A DNA stretch of 64,000 nt from Paracoccaceae bacterium (GCA_021296235.1 JAGWAS010000003.1:1-64000); one strand, 5' to 3'; shown: positions 26,959-37,362, counted from the first letter of the stretch. A program made the numbers and translations. The notes: generated by a model from the letters alone, not told the origin.

Positions 26959-28932
26959 CTAAATGTCCAAATCCGAAGCGAACCGGGCATTAGACTGGAT
27001 AAATCGGAACCGTTCCTCCGGCTTCCTTCCCATCAATCTGGTGATCAGGGATCCGGTTTCACCATCGTCCGAATTGTCAATTCCAACCTTGATGAGTTTT
27101 CTGGTGTTGGGGTTCATTGTCGTGCTCTTGAGATCCTTCGCGTCCATTTCTCCGAGCCCCTTGAACCTCGAAACCTCCACCTTTCCTTTGCCGTTGACCC
27201 CGTTCGTCAGAATTAGTTCCTTCTCGGCGTCGTCGCGAGCGTAGTGACGGGTTGCACCCTGAGTTATGCGGTAAAGGGGTGGGCAGGCCAGATAAAGATG
27301 GCCGAAATCAATTATCTGGCGCAATTGCGTAAAGAAGAAAGTCATCAACAGCGACGCAATGTGTGCACCGTCCACATCTGCATCGGTCATTATGATTATC
27401 TTTTCGTAACGCAAATCGCCAATATCAAACTTGCTGCCGGACCTAACTCCCAATGCAAGGCAAAGATCATTGATTTCACTGTTTTGGCTCAACTTCGCCG
27501 CCGACGCACCAAGGACGTTCAGTATTTTTCCTCTCAGCGGGAGCAACGCCTGATTGCGCCGGTCCCGTGCCATCTTGGCTGAACCACCGGCCGAATCACC
27601 CTCAACGATGAACAGTTCGGTTCCGGGTTTGGTTGAATTGGAGCAGTCAACCAATTTGCCCGGCAACCGAAGCCGCTTGGTTGCCGATTTGCGGGCCGTT
27701 TCCTTTTCGGCCTTGCGCCGCAACCGGTCTTCGGATTGATTTATGAGGTGGTCGAGAATTGCCCCGGAGGTTTTGGGGTCAGCCGCCAACCAATTGTCAA
27801 AATGGTCGCGGACGGAATTCTCCACAAGTCGATGTGCTGCGGAACTGGCCAGGCGATCCTTGGTTTGGCCGACGAACTCGGGTTCCCCAATGAAGCAGGA
27901 AACCAATGCGCATCCATTCGACTGCAAATCCTCGCGGTTGATTTGCACGGCACGCCTGTTTGAAACAAATTCTCCGTATGCACGAATTCCCTTGAGTATT
28001 GCCGTCCAAAATCCGGCTTCATGGGTGCCTCCGTCAGATGTCGGGACGGTGTTGCAATACGAACGGGTGAAGCCATCGCGGCTTGCCGACCAGTTGACGG
28101 CCCATTCGATCGATCCCATTGTGCCGTCGCCGAACCTTTCGGCGAATTTCACCTTTCCAGCAAACGGTCGATCTGAATGAAGCGTTGAACCTTTCAGCGT
28201 GTCACGCAGGAACTCCTCAAGGCCGCCAGGAAAGTGGAATGTCGCCATTTCCGGAACTTCGGATGTGGCCGCTGAACACCTCCATCGCATTTCCACGCCG
28301 GAAAAGAGATAGGCCTTGGAGCGCACCATTGCCATAACGGTAACCGGATTCAACCGTCCGTCCTTGCCAAAAATCTGAGGGTCCGGCTTGAACGTAACCG
28401 AAGTTCCCCGCCTGTTGGGTGCGCTTCCAGTCTGCCTCAGCGGGCCAAGCGGCTTGCCGCGGGCGTAGCTCTGCTCATGCCTGGCGCGATCGCGAACCAC
28501 CTCAACATGCATCGATTCGGAAAGGGCGTTAACAACAGATATTCCAACGCCGTGCAGACCTCCGGCCGTTTGGTATGCCTTTCCGGAGAATTTCCCGCCG
28601 GCGTGAAGGGTGGTCAGGATGACCTCCAGTGCCGACTTGCTTCTGCATTTCGGATGCGGGTCTACGGGAATTCCGCGACCGTTATCCCTAACGGTCAGCG
28701 AATTGTCTTCATTGTAGTGAACCTCAATCCGATTGGCATGACCAGCTACGGCTTCATCCATCGAATTATCGAGCACTTCGGCGGCAAGATGGTGCAACGC
28801 CCGATTGTCAGTACCTCCAATGAACATGCCCGGACGCTTTCTGACCGGCTCCAAGCCCTCCAAGATCTCGATTGCGGACGCATCATAGACCTGTTGGGCG
28901 GAATTGCGCGGGCCGACGCTCTCGAAACCCAT
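26959..28932 (-). CDS. parE: DNA topoisomerase IV subunit B
   Basis: The start at 28932 (MGFESVG) gives 657 residues. The GHKL ATPase motifs are EVLDNSMDEAVAG, DNGRGIPVD and TAGGLHGVGISVVNALS. The transducer region has YCNTVPTSDGGTHE, and the TOPRIM domain has LFIVEGDSAGGSAKMARDR and IMTDADVDGAHI. The ending FRFIQSNARFASDLDI matches alphaproteobacterial ParE rather than GyrB, which is longer. It forms the decatenating topoisomerase with ParC, which is not in this window. The gene is divergent from the MATE exporter gene. Confidence 0.95.
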   Translation of the reverse strand: MGFESVGPRNSAQQVYDASAIEILEGLEPVRKRPGMFIGGTDNRALHHLAAEVLDNSMDEAVAGHANRIEVHYNEDNSLTVRDNGRGIPVDPHPKCRSKSALEVILTTLHAGGKFSGKAYQTAGGLHGVGISVVNALSESMHVEVVRDRARHEQSYARGKPLGPLRQTGSAPNRRGTSVTFKPDPQIFGKDGRLNPVTVMAMVRSKAYLFSGVEMRWRCSAATSEVPEMATFHFPGGLEEFLRDTLKGSTLHSDRPFAGKVKFAERFGDGTMGSIEWAVNWSASRDGFTRSYCNTVPTSDGGTHEAGFWTAILKGIRAYGEFVSNRRAVQINREDLQSNGCALVSCFIGEPEFVGQTKDRLASSAAHRLVENSVRDHFDNWLAADPKTSGAILDHLINQSEDRLRRKAEKETARKSATKRLRLPGKLVDCSNSTKPGTELFIVEGDSAGGSAKMARDRRNQALLPLRGKILNVLGASAAKLSQNSEINDLCLALGVRSGSKFDIGDLRYEKIIIMTDADVDGAHIASLLMTFFFTQLRQIIDFGHLYLACPPLYRITQGATRHYARDDAEKELILTNGVNGKGKVEVSRFKGLGEMDAKDLKSTTMNPNTRKLIKVGIDNSDDGETGSLITRLMGRKPEERFRFIQSNARFASDLDI

Positions 28933-29164
28933 GGCTCTGCCTCTGCTTTTTTTGTTTTTGTCGGTGCAATATAGGCGGGAGCCGGGGGGAATCGCAATCA
29001 ATTATGGCTCATGCAGGCCCAGGAGTGATCCTGATGTTGCATGCAGGTGTGGAAATCCGGGCGGTTTGCGACACGTCGCGGACAAAATTCGGGCCGGAAG
29101 GACACGCAGCGGTTGGTGACCGGTTGCCCTTGCCGAATTCAGCGGCTTCGAATACGGCGATGCA

Positions 29165-30541
29165 ATGATCAGTTTCAGCAACCGGGGACCGCTGGCATCG
29201 CAGATCCTATCGACCTTGGGGCTCGCACTGCCGGTTATCGGAAGCAATCTCACCCAATCACTTAAGCACTTGACCGATGCGGTCATGCTCGGCTGGTATG
29301 GAATCGATGAGTTGGCGGGTGGTGTGCTGGGCGCCACACTGTTCACTGTCACCTTCATTGTCGGCTCCGGCTGCGCCATGGCGACTCTTCCCTTGGCTGC
29401 CAGCGCCGAAGGATCCGGTCAAACTTGGCGGGTGCGGAGAGTTGTCCGGATGGGCCTCTGGTTGTCAATCATCTTCGGCATGCTGGCGCTCTGGCCCCTG
29501 TGGCAGACGGAGGAATTCCTGCTTATTCTTGATCAGGAACCGTCAACCGCCGCTCTTGCCGGTGATTATATGCAGATTGCCGTTTGGGGATTGTTGCCGG
29601 CACTCGGAATTATGGCACTCAAGAGCTTTTTCATGGCACTGGTGCGGCCGCAGATCGTACTGTGGTCCACCCTTGCGGGGGCATTGTTCAATATCATCGC
29701 AAATTATGCGCTGATATTTGGGAATTGGGGGTTCCCGGAACTTGGAATCCAGGGAGCTGCGGTGGCGACGGTCGTATCCCAGAGCATGGCCATGGCGATA
29801 ATGCTCATGTTCCTGAGGGTAAAACCAGCATTCCGGCAATACGCGCTGTTCTCGAATTTCCTGAAGCCGGACTGGCCGGTTTTCGTTGAGGTGTTCAAGC
29901 TGGGTTGGCCGATCAGCGCAACCTTGGTGGCTGAAACCGGGTTCTTTGCAATTACCGCGGTAATGATGGGCTGGATCGACACTGAATCGCTGGCGGCCCA
30001 CGGCATCGTGCTCGAGATTGCCGCCGTCATGTTCATGATTTACCTTGGACTGGCCAATGCAGGTACCGTCATGGTGGGACGGGCATTCGGAACCAAGGAC
30101 AGGGGCGGGATTATTTTGGCCTCACGGGCAGTGATAATCCTCTGCGTTGTCGCCGTTGCCGGAACCATGCTCATCTTCGTCTCCATTCCTGAGACACTGG
30201 TAGGCGCATTCCTTGACAGCGACTCCGGCAATATTGATCGCGTTGTCGAAATCGGCGTTACGCTGATGTACATCGCCGCAATTTTTCAGATCGGGGACGC
30301 CCTGCAGGTGGTTGCGCTCGGACTGTTGCGCGGGTTGAAGGACACGCAATTTCCGATGATCGTTGCCGCAATCAGCTATGCGGTGATTGGCGTGCCCGCA
30401 AGTTACCTCCTCGGCTTCACATTCGGGGGAGAAGGGGCGGGGGTTTGGTTCGGTTTTGTCATCGGGTTAAGCTGCGCCGCGGCACTTCTCTTGGTTCGGT
30501 TCCGGTTGTTGCTGGGAAAATTGGACATTTGGGAGGTGTAA
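29165..30541 (+). CDS. MATE-family multidrug exporter
   Basis: This 458-residue inner-membrane protein has twelve predicted helices in two six-helix halves, as in NorM. It opens with LGLALPVIGSNLTQSLKHL, followed by TDAVMLGWYG, the usual MATE N-terminal substrate and cation region. The second half has NAGTVMVGRAFG, and LLRGLKDTQFPMI follows near residue 385. MATE proteins exchange cations for organic cations and drugs. The ATG at 29165 is the chosen start. It converges with dddP, whose stop lies 24 bases away. Confidence 0.9.
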   Translation: MISFSNRGPLASQILSTLGLALPVIGSNLTQSLKHLTDAVMLGWYGIDELAGGVLGATLFTVTFIVGSGCAMATLPLAASAEGSGQTWRVRRVVRMGLWLSIIFGMLALWPLWQTEEFLLILDQEPSTAALAGDYMQIAVWGLLPALGIMALKSFFMALVRPQIVLWSTLAGALFNIIANYALIFGNWGFPELGIQGAAVATVVSQSMAMAIMLMFLRVKPAFRQYALFSNFLKPDWPVFVEVFKLGWPISATLVAETGFFAITAVMMGWIDTESLAAHGIVLEIAAVMFMIYLGLANAGTVMVGRAFGTKDRGGIILASRAVIILCVVAVAGTMLIFVSIPETLVGAFLDSDSGNIDRVVEIGVTLMYIAAIFQIGDALQVVALGLLRGLKDTQFPMIVAAISYAVIGVPASYLLGFTFGGEGAGVWFGFVIGLSCAAALLLVRFRLLLGKLDIWEV

Positions 30542-30564
30542 CATCGGTCCACCTTGGCTTCCCA

Positions 30565-31896
30565 TCAAAGTTGGCGGCCCATCAAGCGGCTGTCAAACGG
30601 GTAGGTGGTCAGGTTTTCGTGGCCAGTCTCGGTGATCAACACCTGGTCCTCCAGCTTTATGGAAAAATCGGCACCTTCGGTTCCGACGAGAGCTTCCACG
30701 CACAGAACCATCCCCGGCTCAAGGACATAGTCGAAGCCGCCAGGGTGGTACGAATCGGCATAGCAGATGTGCGGCCACTCGTCACATAACCCCACTCCAT
30801 GCATCTTGCAGCCATATTTGAGCTTTTGAAATTCCGGATCGAGTTGGTGGCCGCCAAACGACAATTCCCTGAAAGCGACTCCAGGTGCGAGCATTTCGAT
30901 GTTGGTCATCATGTGTTCATGCGCGTGTTGCATCGCATGAACCATGTCCAATCTCGGCGCGCTGTCGCCGATCCACCAGGTTCGAGAGATGTCGATGCAT
31001 ATTCCGTAACTGCCAATGAGATCGGTATCGAAAGCCAGGATTTCATTGTTGTTCAAAACTCTTGGACCACATTCCTGAAACCAAGGGTTGGTCCTTGGCC
31101 CAGTCGTCAGGAGCCTGGTCTCGATCCACTCGCCACCGCGCCTGATGTTCTCGGCATGAAGAACTGCCCAGATGTCATTTTCCGTCATTCCCGGCTCCGC
31201 CGCACGATGCATCTCCGCAACTGCAGTTTCACACGAGTGACTGGCACAACGCATCGCAAGAATCTCATCGTCTACCTTCACAGAGCGGCTCTTTTCGGTG
31301 ACCTCTTCACCCTCCTTCAACTCGAACCCCGCTTCTTTCAGTGCCTCAAGGCCGTGCGGCAAAATCTTGTCGACGGCAAGCCTTCGGTTGGACCCGGCAT
31401 GAGCAGACATGATCTCATCTATCTGTCCGGCAAATTCCCGCGCTCTTTTCCCGCCGAGATCTCCGGCCGAGAAATAGAACATGGAAGCACCGGATCGAAT
31501 TTCGCGCACAAGCGGGTTGAAATCCGCAAGGAAGGGAGAATTCTTGTATTCGAACAGAACCATGTAGCCATCGGCGCACAGAAGAACTGCACGGAACGGG
31601 TTGTGCGTGTTCCACAACTGCATGTTGGTCGAGTCTGTCGCATAACGGATGTTGAGCGGATCAAACAGAAGAAGCCCGCCGTAATCCCTGTCAACGATGT
31701 GCCGAGTGAGGCGTTGCCAGCGGTGCCTGCGCATCCGCTCCAAATTGGGCAACTTCAGTCCCGCTTTCTCCCATTCACGAAATGCGAGCAAAGTGGGTCC
31801 GATTTCAACCCGATCTTGATCATTCGGCGTTCCGTCCCCGAGTGTTGCATCCCGGTGCGGATCAATCTTTCGCTCTGGCCCCCTGTACCTGTCCAT
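30565..31896 (-). CDS. dddP: DMSP lyase DddP (M24-fold)
   Basis: The 443-residue protein matches DddP, which splits dimethylsulfoniopropionate into DMS and acrylate. The N-terminus KIDPHRDATLGDGTPNDQDR and the segments IRYATDSTNMQLWNTHNPFR and GGEWIETRLLTTGPRTNPW are characteristic. The metal ligands of the creatinase fold are present: the two Asp of FDTD, the Asp of CIDISRTW, the His of HGVGLCDEW, and the Glu residues of CVEAL and IKLEDQ. The Asp in GLCDEW corresponds to the catalytic Asp reported for DddP. A general M24 peptidase (Xaa-Pro) is less likely because the sequence follows DddP over its whole length. DMSP use points to a marine host. Confidence 0.9.
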   Translation of the reverse strand: MDRYRGPERKIDPHRDATLGDGTPNDQDRVEIGPTLLAFREWEKAGLKLPNLERMRRHRWQRLTRHIVDRDYGGLLLFDPLNIRYATDSTNMQLWNTHNPFRAVLLCADGYMVLFEYKNSPFLADFNPLVREIRSGASMFYFSAGDLGGKRAREFAGQIDEIMSAHAGSNRRLAVDKILPHGLEALKEAGFELKEGEEVTEKSRSVKVDDEILAMRCASHSCETAVAEMHRAAEPGMTENDIWAVLHAENIRRGGEWIETRLLTTGPRTNPWFQECGPRVLNNNEILAFDTDLIGSYGICIDISRTWWIGDSAPRLDMVHAMQHAHEHMMTNIEMLAPGVAFRELSFGGHQLDPEFQKLKYGCKMHGVGLCDEWPHICYADSYHPGGFDYVLEPGMVLCVEALVGTEGADFSIKLEDQVLITETGHENLTTYPFDSRLMGRQL

Positions 31897-32040
31897 CCAA
31901 TTTGCCTCCCTTTAGTCGGATCGAGTCCACTAAAGTGGAAAACTACTTGATTTCCGGGAAACGGGAAGAAGTTTGTTGAAACAGGTCGGTGGAGCAGCAA
32001 CGGCGATCAATCCGCGCCTGTTATTTCGCTGCAAAGAATG

Positions 32041-32072
32041 CGGGCCGGCAAGTCCAACGGATTGCCGGCCCG
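32041..32072 (-). terminator. Perfect 11-bp hairpin downstream of glnA
   Basis: CGGGCCGGCAA (32041-32051) and TTGCCGGCCCG (32062-32072) form a perfect stem with a ten-base loop, 49 bases past the glnA stop. On the glnA strand the hairpin is followed by CATTCTTT, a modest T-run. It most likely ends the glnBA transcript before dddP. Confidence 0.6.
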
Positions 32073-32121
32073 AAAAAACAATTTGCGATCAAGTGAAGGG
32101 CCTCGCCCGGCCCGAAGTAAA

Positions 32122-33531
32122 TTAGGCGGAATAGTACATTTCGAACTCAACCGGGTGCGGGGTGTGCTCAAACGCAAACACCTCCTCCCACTTCAGCTCG
32201 CAATATCCCTCAATTTGATCCTTGTTGAACACATCACCTGCGACAAGGAAATCTGAGTCTTCATTCAGTGATTCCAGCGCTTCGCGCAATGACGAGCAGA
32301 CGGTCGGAATGCCCTCAAGTTCCTCTGGCGGCAAATCATACAGGTTCTTGTCCATCGCTTCGCCCGGATCGACCTTGTTGCGAATGCCGTCTAGCCCGGC
32401 CATCAGGAGCGAAGCAAAGCAGAGATAGGGATTCGCCAACGGGTCCGGAAACCGGGCCTCAACCCGCTTGGCCTTGGGGCTTTCAGTCCACGGAATTCGG
32501 ACGCATCCCGAACGGTTGCGCGCCGAGTATGCCCGAAGGACGGGAGCCTCGAAACCAGGGATTAACCGCTTGTATGAGTTGGTCGTTGGATTGGTGAACG
32601 CGTTCAGGGCCTTTGCATGCTTGAGAATTCCCCCGATGAACCACAGGCCTTCATCGCTGAGATCGGCATATTTGTTGCCGGCGAAGACAGGGGAGCCGTC
32701 CTTCCAGATCGACATGTTCACATGCATGCCGGTTCCATTGTCTCCGGCGATCGGCTTCGGCATGAATGTGGCGGATTTCCCGTAGGAATGAGCCACGTTT
32801 TGCACCACATATTTGTATTTCTGGAGCTGATCTCCCTGGTCGGTCAGGGATGAGAAAATAAGACCCAACTCGTGCTGGCACGATGCAACTTCGTGATGGT
32901 GCTTGTCGACATTCATTCCCATCAGCTTCATGGTGGAGAGCATTTCCGATCTGATGTCCTGGCCTGCGTCCACGGGATTGACCGGAAAATACCCGCCCTT
33001 GACACCCGGTCGGTGCCCGGTGTTGCCCATGGAGTATTCGCTGTCGGTGTTCCAGGATGCATCCAGCGCATCAACTTCGTAGCCGACCTTGTTGATCGCG
33101 TTTGAAAAGCGAACATCATCGAACAGGAAGAATTCGGCCTCCGGTCCGAAATATGCAACATCGCCGATTCCCGTGGACTTGAGGAACATTTCTGCCTTCT
33201 CGGCGGTGCTCCTCGGGTCCCGCAAATATGGCTCGCCAGTGTCCGGCTCAACAACGCAGCAATGCACGCAAGCTGTCCTTTCCGCATAAAACGGATCAAG
33301 ATAGGCAGATCGGGGATCCAGCATCATTTTCATGTCGGAAACCTCAATCGATTTCCAGCCGGCAATCGAAGATCCGTCAAACATGAAGCCGTCTTCAAAG
33401 AAGTCTTCGTCGATCTGGTTTGCCATCATCGTTACATGCTGAAGTTTTCCCCGCGGGTCGGTAAACCTCAAATCCACATATTCAACCTCCTCGTCCCTAA
33501 TCAGGGCGAGTACATCTTCGGCAGTCTGCAT
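32122..33531 (-). CDS. glnA: Glutamine synthetase type I (adenylylation-controlled)
   Basis: The 469-residue protein is a GSI-beta glutamine synthetase, which makes glutamine from glutamate, ammonia and ATP. Conserved parts are [62 protein letters not shown] and NRSGCVRIP. The adenylylation tyrosine lies in NLYDLPPEE (Tyr398), so activity should be switched by GlnE and PII. It follows glnB by 51 bases on the same strand, the usual alphaproteobacterial operon. The only GlnE-related sequence in the window is the degenerate domain at 4315-5532. Confidence 0.97.
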   Translation of the reverse strand: MQTAEDVLALIRDEEVEYVDLRFTDPRGKLQHVTMMANQIDEDFFEDGFMFDGSSIAGWKSIEVSDMKMMLDPRSAYLDPFYAERTACVHCCVVEPDTGEPYLRDPRSTAEKAEMFLKSTGIGDVAYFGPEAEFFLFDDVRFSNAINKVGYEVDALDASWNTDSEYSMGNTGHRPGVKGGYFPVNPVDAGQDIRSEMLSTMKLMGMNVDKHHHEVASCQHELGLIFSSLTDQGDQLQKYKYVVQNVAHSYGKSATFMPKPIAGDNGTGMHVNMSIWKDGSPVFAGNKYADLSDEGLWFIGGILKHAKALNAFTNPTTNSYKRLIPGFEAPVLRAYSARNRSGCVRIPWTESPKAKRVEARFPDPLANPYLCFASLLMAGLDGIRNKVDPGEAMDKNLYDLPPEELEGIPTVCSSLREALESLNEDSDFLVAGDVFNKDQIEGYCELKWEEVFAFEHTPHPVEFEMYYSA

Positions 33532-33582
33532 GTTTCGTGTCCTTTTGGAAAATTTCTCTGTGTCTGGAAGAGCACCGTCCGT

Positions 33583-34017
<435 letters not shown>

Positions 34018-34041
34018 CTATTCTCACCGGTTGCCCAAATT

Positions 34042-34063
34042 TTGTGCAATGAGCACAATTATA
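34042..34063 (-). promoter_or_regulatory. Candidate glnB promoter with overlapping dyad
   Basis: On the - strand a perfect TATAAT (34063-34058) precedes the dyad TTGTGC-N5-GCACAA (34058-34042). The dyad would cover the transcription start. The site lies about 120 bases upstream of glnB and about 25 bases upstream of the divergent nnr gene, so it could affect both. It does not match the NtrC consensus (TGCAC...GTGCA), and I found no clear -35 box. Confidence 0.35.
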
Positions 34064-34087
34064 GGCCAATTTGAGAAGTCGCAGTGA

Positions 34088-35653
34088 ATGACGCATGTTC
34101 TGACAACTGACCAGATGAAGAGTGCCGAAGGTGCGGCAATCGGCTCGGGGCGGATAACCGGGTTGGAGTTGATGGAACGCGCCGCGGCAGTCGCCGCAAA
34201 CGAAATCGCGAGCCGATTCGGCGAGGATGCGGAAATCGGACGCCGGGCGGCAGTTTTCTGTGGGCCGGGAAACAACGGCGGCGATGGCTATGGCATCGCC
34301 ACCCTCCTCGCAGAGCAGGGTTGGGATGTGACGTTGTGGGCCTTCGGTGATCCGAAAAAGCTGGCGCCGGAGGCCGCAGCAATGCGGTTGCGGTGGCTGG
34401 CCATCGGAGAAATCCTTGATCTGGAACGGTTTTCGTCCTTCGATTGCACATATGGCCACGTTACCATCGACGCCATGTTCGGAACCGGGCTTCGCCGACC
34501 AATCGGCCGACAGGCGATTCGTGCCTTGGGCGCGGGAATTGGCAGGGGGCCGGTTGTGGCGGTCGATATTCTGTCAGGCCTCAATTCGGACACGGGCGAG
34601 TTCATGTGTGAAGAGTGTTTCAGCCCGGAACCGGTGCAGCTGACGGTAACATTCCAATGCGCCAAGCCGGGCCACTTCCTGCGCGAAGGGGGTCGGCTTT
34701 CAGGCGATGTTTCCGTTCAAACCATTGGGATTGAGAATGAGGTTGCCCACCTCGCCGTCGGGCAGAACCTGTGCAGGCGCATCGAGCGGGCTGACATTTC
34801 CTCGAACGGGTTGCTCAAGACGAATCCCACCGGGCACAAATACGGGCACGGCCACGTTCTGGTGCTGTCCGGAGGGAGCGGGAGGGGCGGAGCGGCCCGG
34901 TTGGCGGCACGTGCAGCACTGCGTGTCGGGGCAGGTCTGGTGACCATCGGGGTGGAACAGGCCGGCATTGCCGAACACGCGTCGCAACTCAATGCCATCA
35001 TGCTGCGGCCGGTTGATGATCCGGAAATGCTGACTTCAATTCTGTCGGATCCCAGGATCAACTGCATCTGTGCCGGTCCCGGGTTGGGTATCAATGAAAA
35101 CTCAAAGCGTCTTGTCGAAACATTGCTGAAATCCGGTCGCAAGCTGGTGCTGGATGCTGATGCATTGGGAATTTTCAAGGAAAGGTCAGAAGAATTCCGT
35201 GATGCCATGACTGCCCAAATTGTCATGACACCCCATGCGGGGGAATTCCGGCAGCTGTTCCCCGACCTGCATGATCGTGTTTGGGAACGGGGGACTGACA
35301 CTTCCAAGTTGGTCGCAACCGCTGCCGCAGCGAGGAGAACGAACGCCACGATCGTCCACAAGGGGCATGACACGGTAGTGGCGACCCCGGACGGAGGGGT
35401 GTCCCTGGTGCCGGCAACCGGGCACGATGCGGCTCCATGGCTTGCCACCGCCGGGAGCGGCGACGTCCTTGCGGGATTGATTTCGGGGTTGATTGCACGC
35501 GGCAAGGGTGTGGGTGATGCCGCCTGCACAGCTGCATGGATTCATTTCGCCGCCGCACGAAAATTTGGCCCTGGCTTGATCGCCGAGGATTTGCCCGAGT
35601 GCGTGCCGGCGGTACTAGCTGAGTTTGATCCAATGCATGCCCGCATTCCCTGA
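34088..35653 (+). CDS. nnr: Bifunctional NAD(P)HX epimerase / ADP-dependent dehydratase
   Basis: The 521-residue protein repairs hydrated NADH and NADPH. Residues 1-~220 are the YjeF-N epimerase: LTTDQMKSAE, GLELMERAA, FCGPGNNGGDGYGIATLL, and DAMFGTGLRRPI with the Asp of the active site. Residues ~240-510 are the ribokinase-like dehydratase: GHKYGHGHVLVLSGG, CAGPGLG, LDADALG, TPHAGEFRQL, HKGHDTVVATPDG and ATAGSGDVLAGLISGLIA, the anion-hole and catalytic Asp motif. It is divergent from glnB, a common neighbour in alphaproteobacteria. Confidence 0.95.
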   Translation: MTHVLTTDQMKSAEGAAIGSGRITGLELMERAAAVAANEIASRFGEDAEIGRRAAVFCGPGNNGGDGYGIATLLAEQGWDVTLWAFGDPKKLAPEAAAMRLRWLAIGEILDLERFSSFDCTYGHVTIDAMFGTGLRRPIGRQAIRALGAGIGRGPVVAVDILSGLNSDTGEFMCEECFSPEPVQLTVTFQCAKPGHFLREGGRLSGDVSVQTIGIENEVAHLAVGQNLCRRIERADISSNGLLKTNPTGHKYGHGHVLVLSGGSGRGGAARLAARAALRVGAGLVTIGVEQAGIAEHASQLNAIMLRPVDDPEMLTSILSDPRINCICAGPGLGINENSKRLVETLLKSGRKLVLDADALGIFKERSEEFRDAMTAQIVMTPHAGEFRQLFPDLHDRVWERGTDTSKLVATAAAARRTNATIVHKGHDTVVATPDGGVSLVPATGHDAAPWLATAGSGDVLAGLISGLIARGKGVGDAACTAAWIHFAAARKFGPGLIAEDLPECVPAVLAEFDPMHARIP

Positions 35654-35816
35654 CAGCAGAATTGCGTCTGGAATTCCGGATTGTGCCATTCACCCGGCCG
35701 CACCATTGAAGCCGAGAGATATTGCACTGTGCCGATTTTCCACTCGCTTGCGAAATTGCCATCTGGTAATCGGTTCCGATTTTTGACACGGAGACGCGTC
35801 AGGCAGTTCCGACTGT

Positions 35817-35901
35817 GCGGGCGTGGCGGAAATGGTAGACGCACCAGATTTAGGATCTGGCGCCGAAAGGCTTGGGGGTTCGAGTCCCTTCGCCCGCACC
35901 A
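35817..35901 (+). tRNA. tRNA-Leu (UAG)
   Basis: The acceptor arms GCGGGCG (35817-35823) and CGCCCGC (35891-35897) pair fully, followed by A and an encoded CCA. The anticodon stem CCAGA/TCTGG encloses TTTAGGA, giving anticodon TAG. The long variable arm (CGCCGAAAGGCTTG region) is that of a class II leucine tRNA. The T-arm contains GGTTCGAGTCC. It lies 24 bases upstream of tig. Confidence 0.96.
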
Positions 35902-35925
35902 CCTAGAACGGGAGCATGTATATCC

Positions 35926-37362
35926 ATGAATCTGGTTGAAACCATTGCCGAGGGCTTGGTTCGCAAGTGTGAAGGCAAGCTGGAACCGAAGGAACTTGAC
36001 GATCGGGTCGGCGAGAAGATCGCGGAGGTCATTCCGACTATGACACTGCCGGGGTTTCGCAAGGGCAAGGTTCCGGAACGTGTGATCAGGGCCCGATTTG
36101 CGAAAGAACTAAGGGGTGAAACCATCAACAGCATCATTGAAGATGCTCTTAGGCGCCACCTTGAGGAAACCGGCAACAATCCGGTGCGGACGCCGGACAC
36201 AAACGTAACCGGAGTCGATACTGCGGATGAGGACATAGTTGTTACCATTGACTATGAATGCATGCCGGATATGCCGGAGATTGATTATTCTGAAATCAAG
36301 CTTGAACGTCCGGTTCCGAAAGACATCGAATCCATGGTCGACCGGGATATCCAGTCGATTGCATCAATGATGGCTGCGTTTTCAGACACAGAGCCAGACT
36401 ATGAAGCTGGGCTTCACGACCAGGTAACGTATGATTTGAAAGTCCGGGTCGATGGAGTCGAACGGGAGGATTTGCAACAGGACGACATGGTTCAGCAAGT
36501 TGAGGTTTCTGATTCGACCCACCCGTTTGCCGGCAAACTTGCCGGGGTGAAGGTTGGCGATACGCGCATGATCAGCGGCGAACTGCCTGAAAGCCTCATG
36601 AAGGGCGACGGCAGCAGGTCAGCCGAATTCGAATGCCTGGTGAAAAAAATTGGAAGAGCCGAGTTACCTGAAGTCGATGACGAGATGGTCAAGCGCATTG
36701 GGGTGGAGAGCCTGGAGGAATTCAGGAATGTCCGTCGCCAGAGGTTCCAGAACATGTATGCCACGCAGGCGGAAAGCATAATGCACCAATGCCTTCTGGA
36801 CGAACTCGACAGTCGGCTTGATTTTGAATTGCCGCCAGGACTGTTGGCAGGAGAAATCAATTCCGTAAGGTCTGCCTTGGCAAGTGAGAAGGCCGTTTCC
36901 GGTGAAGTGGCGGGAGGCGACAGTTCTTCTGAAAACTTGATTGAGTCAGGGGAGACGGCAGAGGTGTCCGGTGTGGCATCGTCCAATGAGCAGCCTCCCG
37001 CAACCGGCACTGCGCAACCGGAAAGCGAAAGCGAAGAGGAAGTGGAGCGAATTGCCAGACGGCGCCTGAAATTGGGACTCTACCTTGCCGAAGTGGCAAA
37101 GACGAATGAACTGAAGGTAACCAATGCCGACTATGAGGAGTTGATTGCCAGCCAAGTTAGGAATCCAGAGGATCGGCAACGTGCTGCCGAGGCATTCAAG
37201 AACAATCCTGATCTTGCCAAGCGTTGGCTTGGAACAATCGTTGAAAAAAAGGCATTGCGCTATCTGAGCGAACTCACCACCAGGGTTGACGAGGAGATGG
37301 ACGAGGCTGAACTTGCACGAAAGGTTCGTGAATTGTCGTCGGATATGGAGGACAAATCTTGA
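35926..37362 (+). CDS. tig: Trigger factor (ribosome-associated chaperone and PPIase)
   Basis: The start at 35926 (MNLVETIAEGL) gives 478 residues; the frame upstream overlaps the tRNA. The ribosome-binding loop is GFRKGKVPERVI near residue 45. The FKBP-like domain covers about 150-245, and the chaperone arms follow. An acidic, Ser/Glu-rich segment of about 50 residues (encoded near 36880-37040) interrupts the C-terminal domain after GEINSVRSAL; this looks disordered and is longer than in most trigger factors I know. The gene leads the tig-clpP-clpX block, though gaps of ~190 and ~125 bases suggest separate promoters. Confidence 0.95.
   Translation: MNLVETIAEGLVRKCEGKLEPKELDDRVGEKIAEVIPTMTLPGFRKGKVPERVIRARFAKELRGETINSIIEDALRRHLEETGNNPVRTPDTNVTGVDTADEDIVVTIDYECMPDMPEIDYSEIKLERPVPKDIESMVDRDIQSIASMMAAFSDTEPDYEAGLHDQVTYDLKVRVDGVEREDLQQDDMVQQVEVSDSTHPFAGKLAGVKVGDTRMISGELPESLMKGDGSRSAEFECLVKKIGRAELPEVDDEMVKRIGVESLEEFRNVRRQRFQNMYATQAESIMHQCLLDELDSRLDFELPPGLLAGEINSVRSALASEKAVSGEVAGGDSSSENLIESGETAEVSGVASSNEQPPATGTAQPESESEEEVERIARRRLKLGLYLAEVAKTNELKVTNADYEELIASQVRNPEDRQRAAEAFKNNPDLAKRWLGTIVEKKALRYLSELTTRVDEEMDEAELARKVRELSSDMEDKS

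Noticed and set aside
30799-31950. 383-residue + strand frame across dddP
   Set aside because: It is antisense to dddP, whose active-site residues are all conserved; the + strand product has no domain.
34717-35529. 270-residue - strand frame inside the NAD(P)HX repair gene
   Set aside because: Low-complexity Ala/Pro/Ser-rich shadow of a clear + strand gene.
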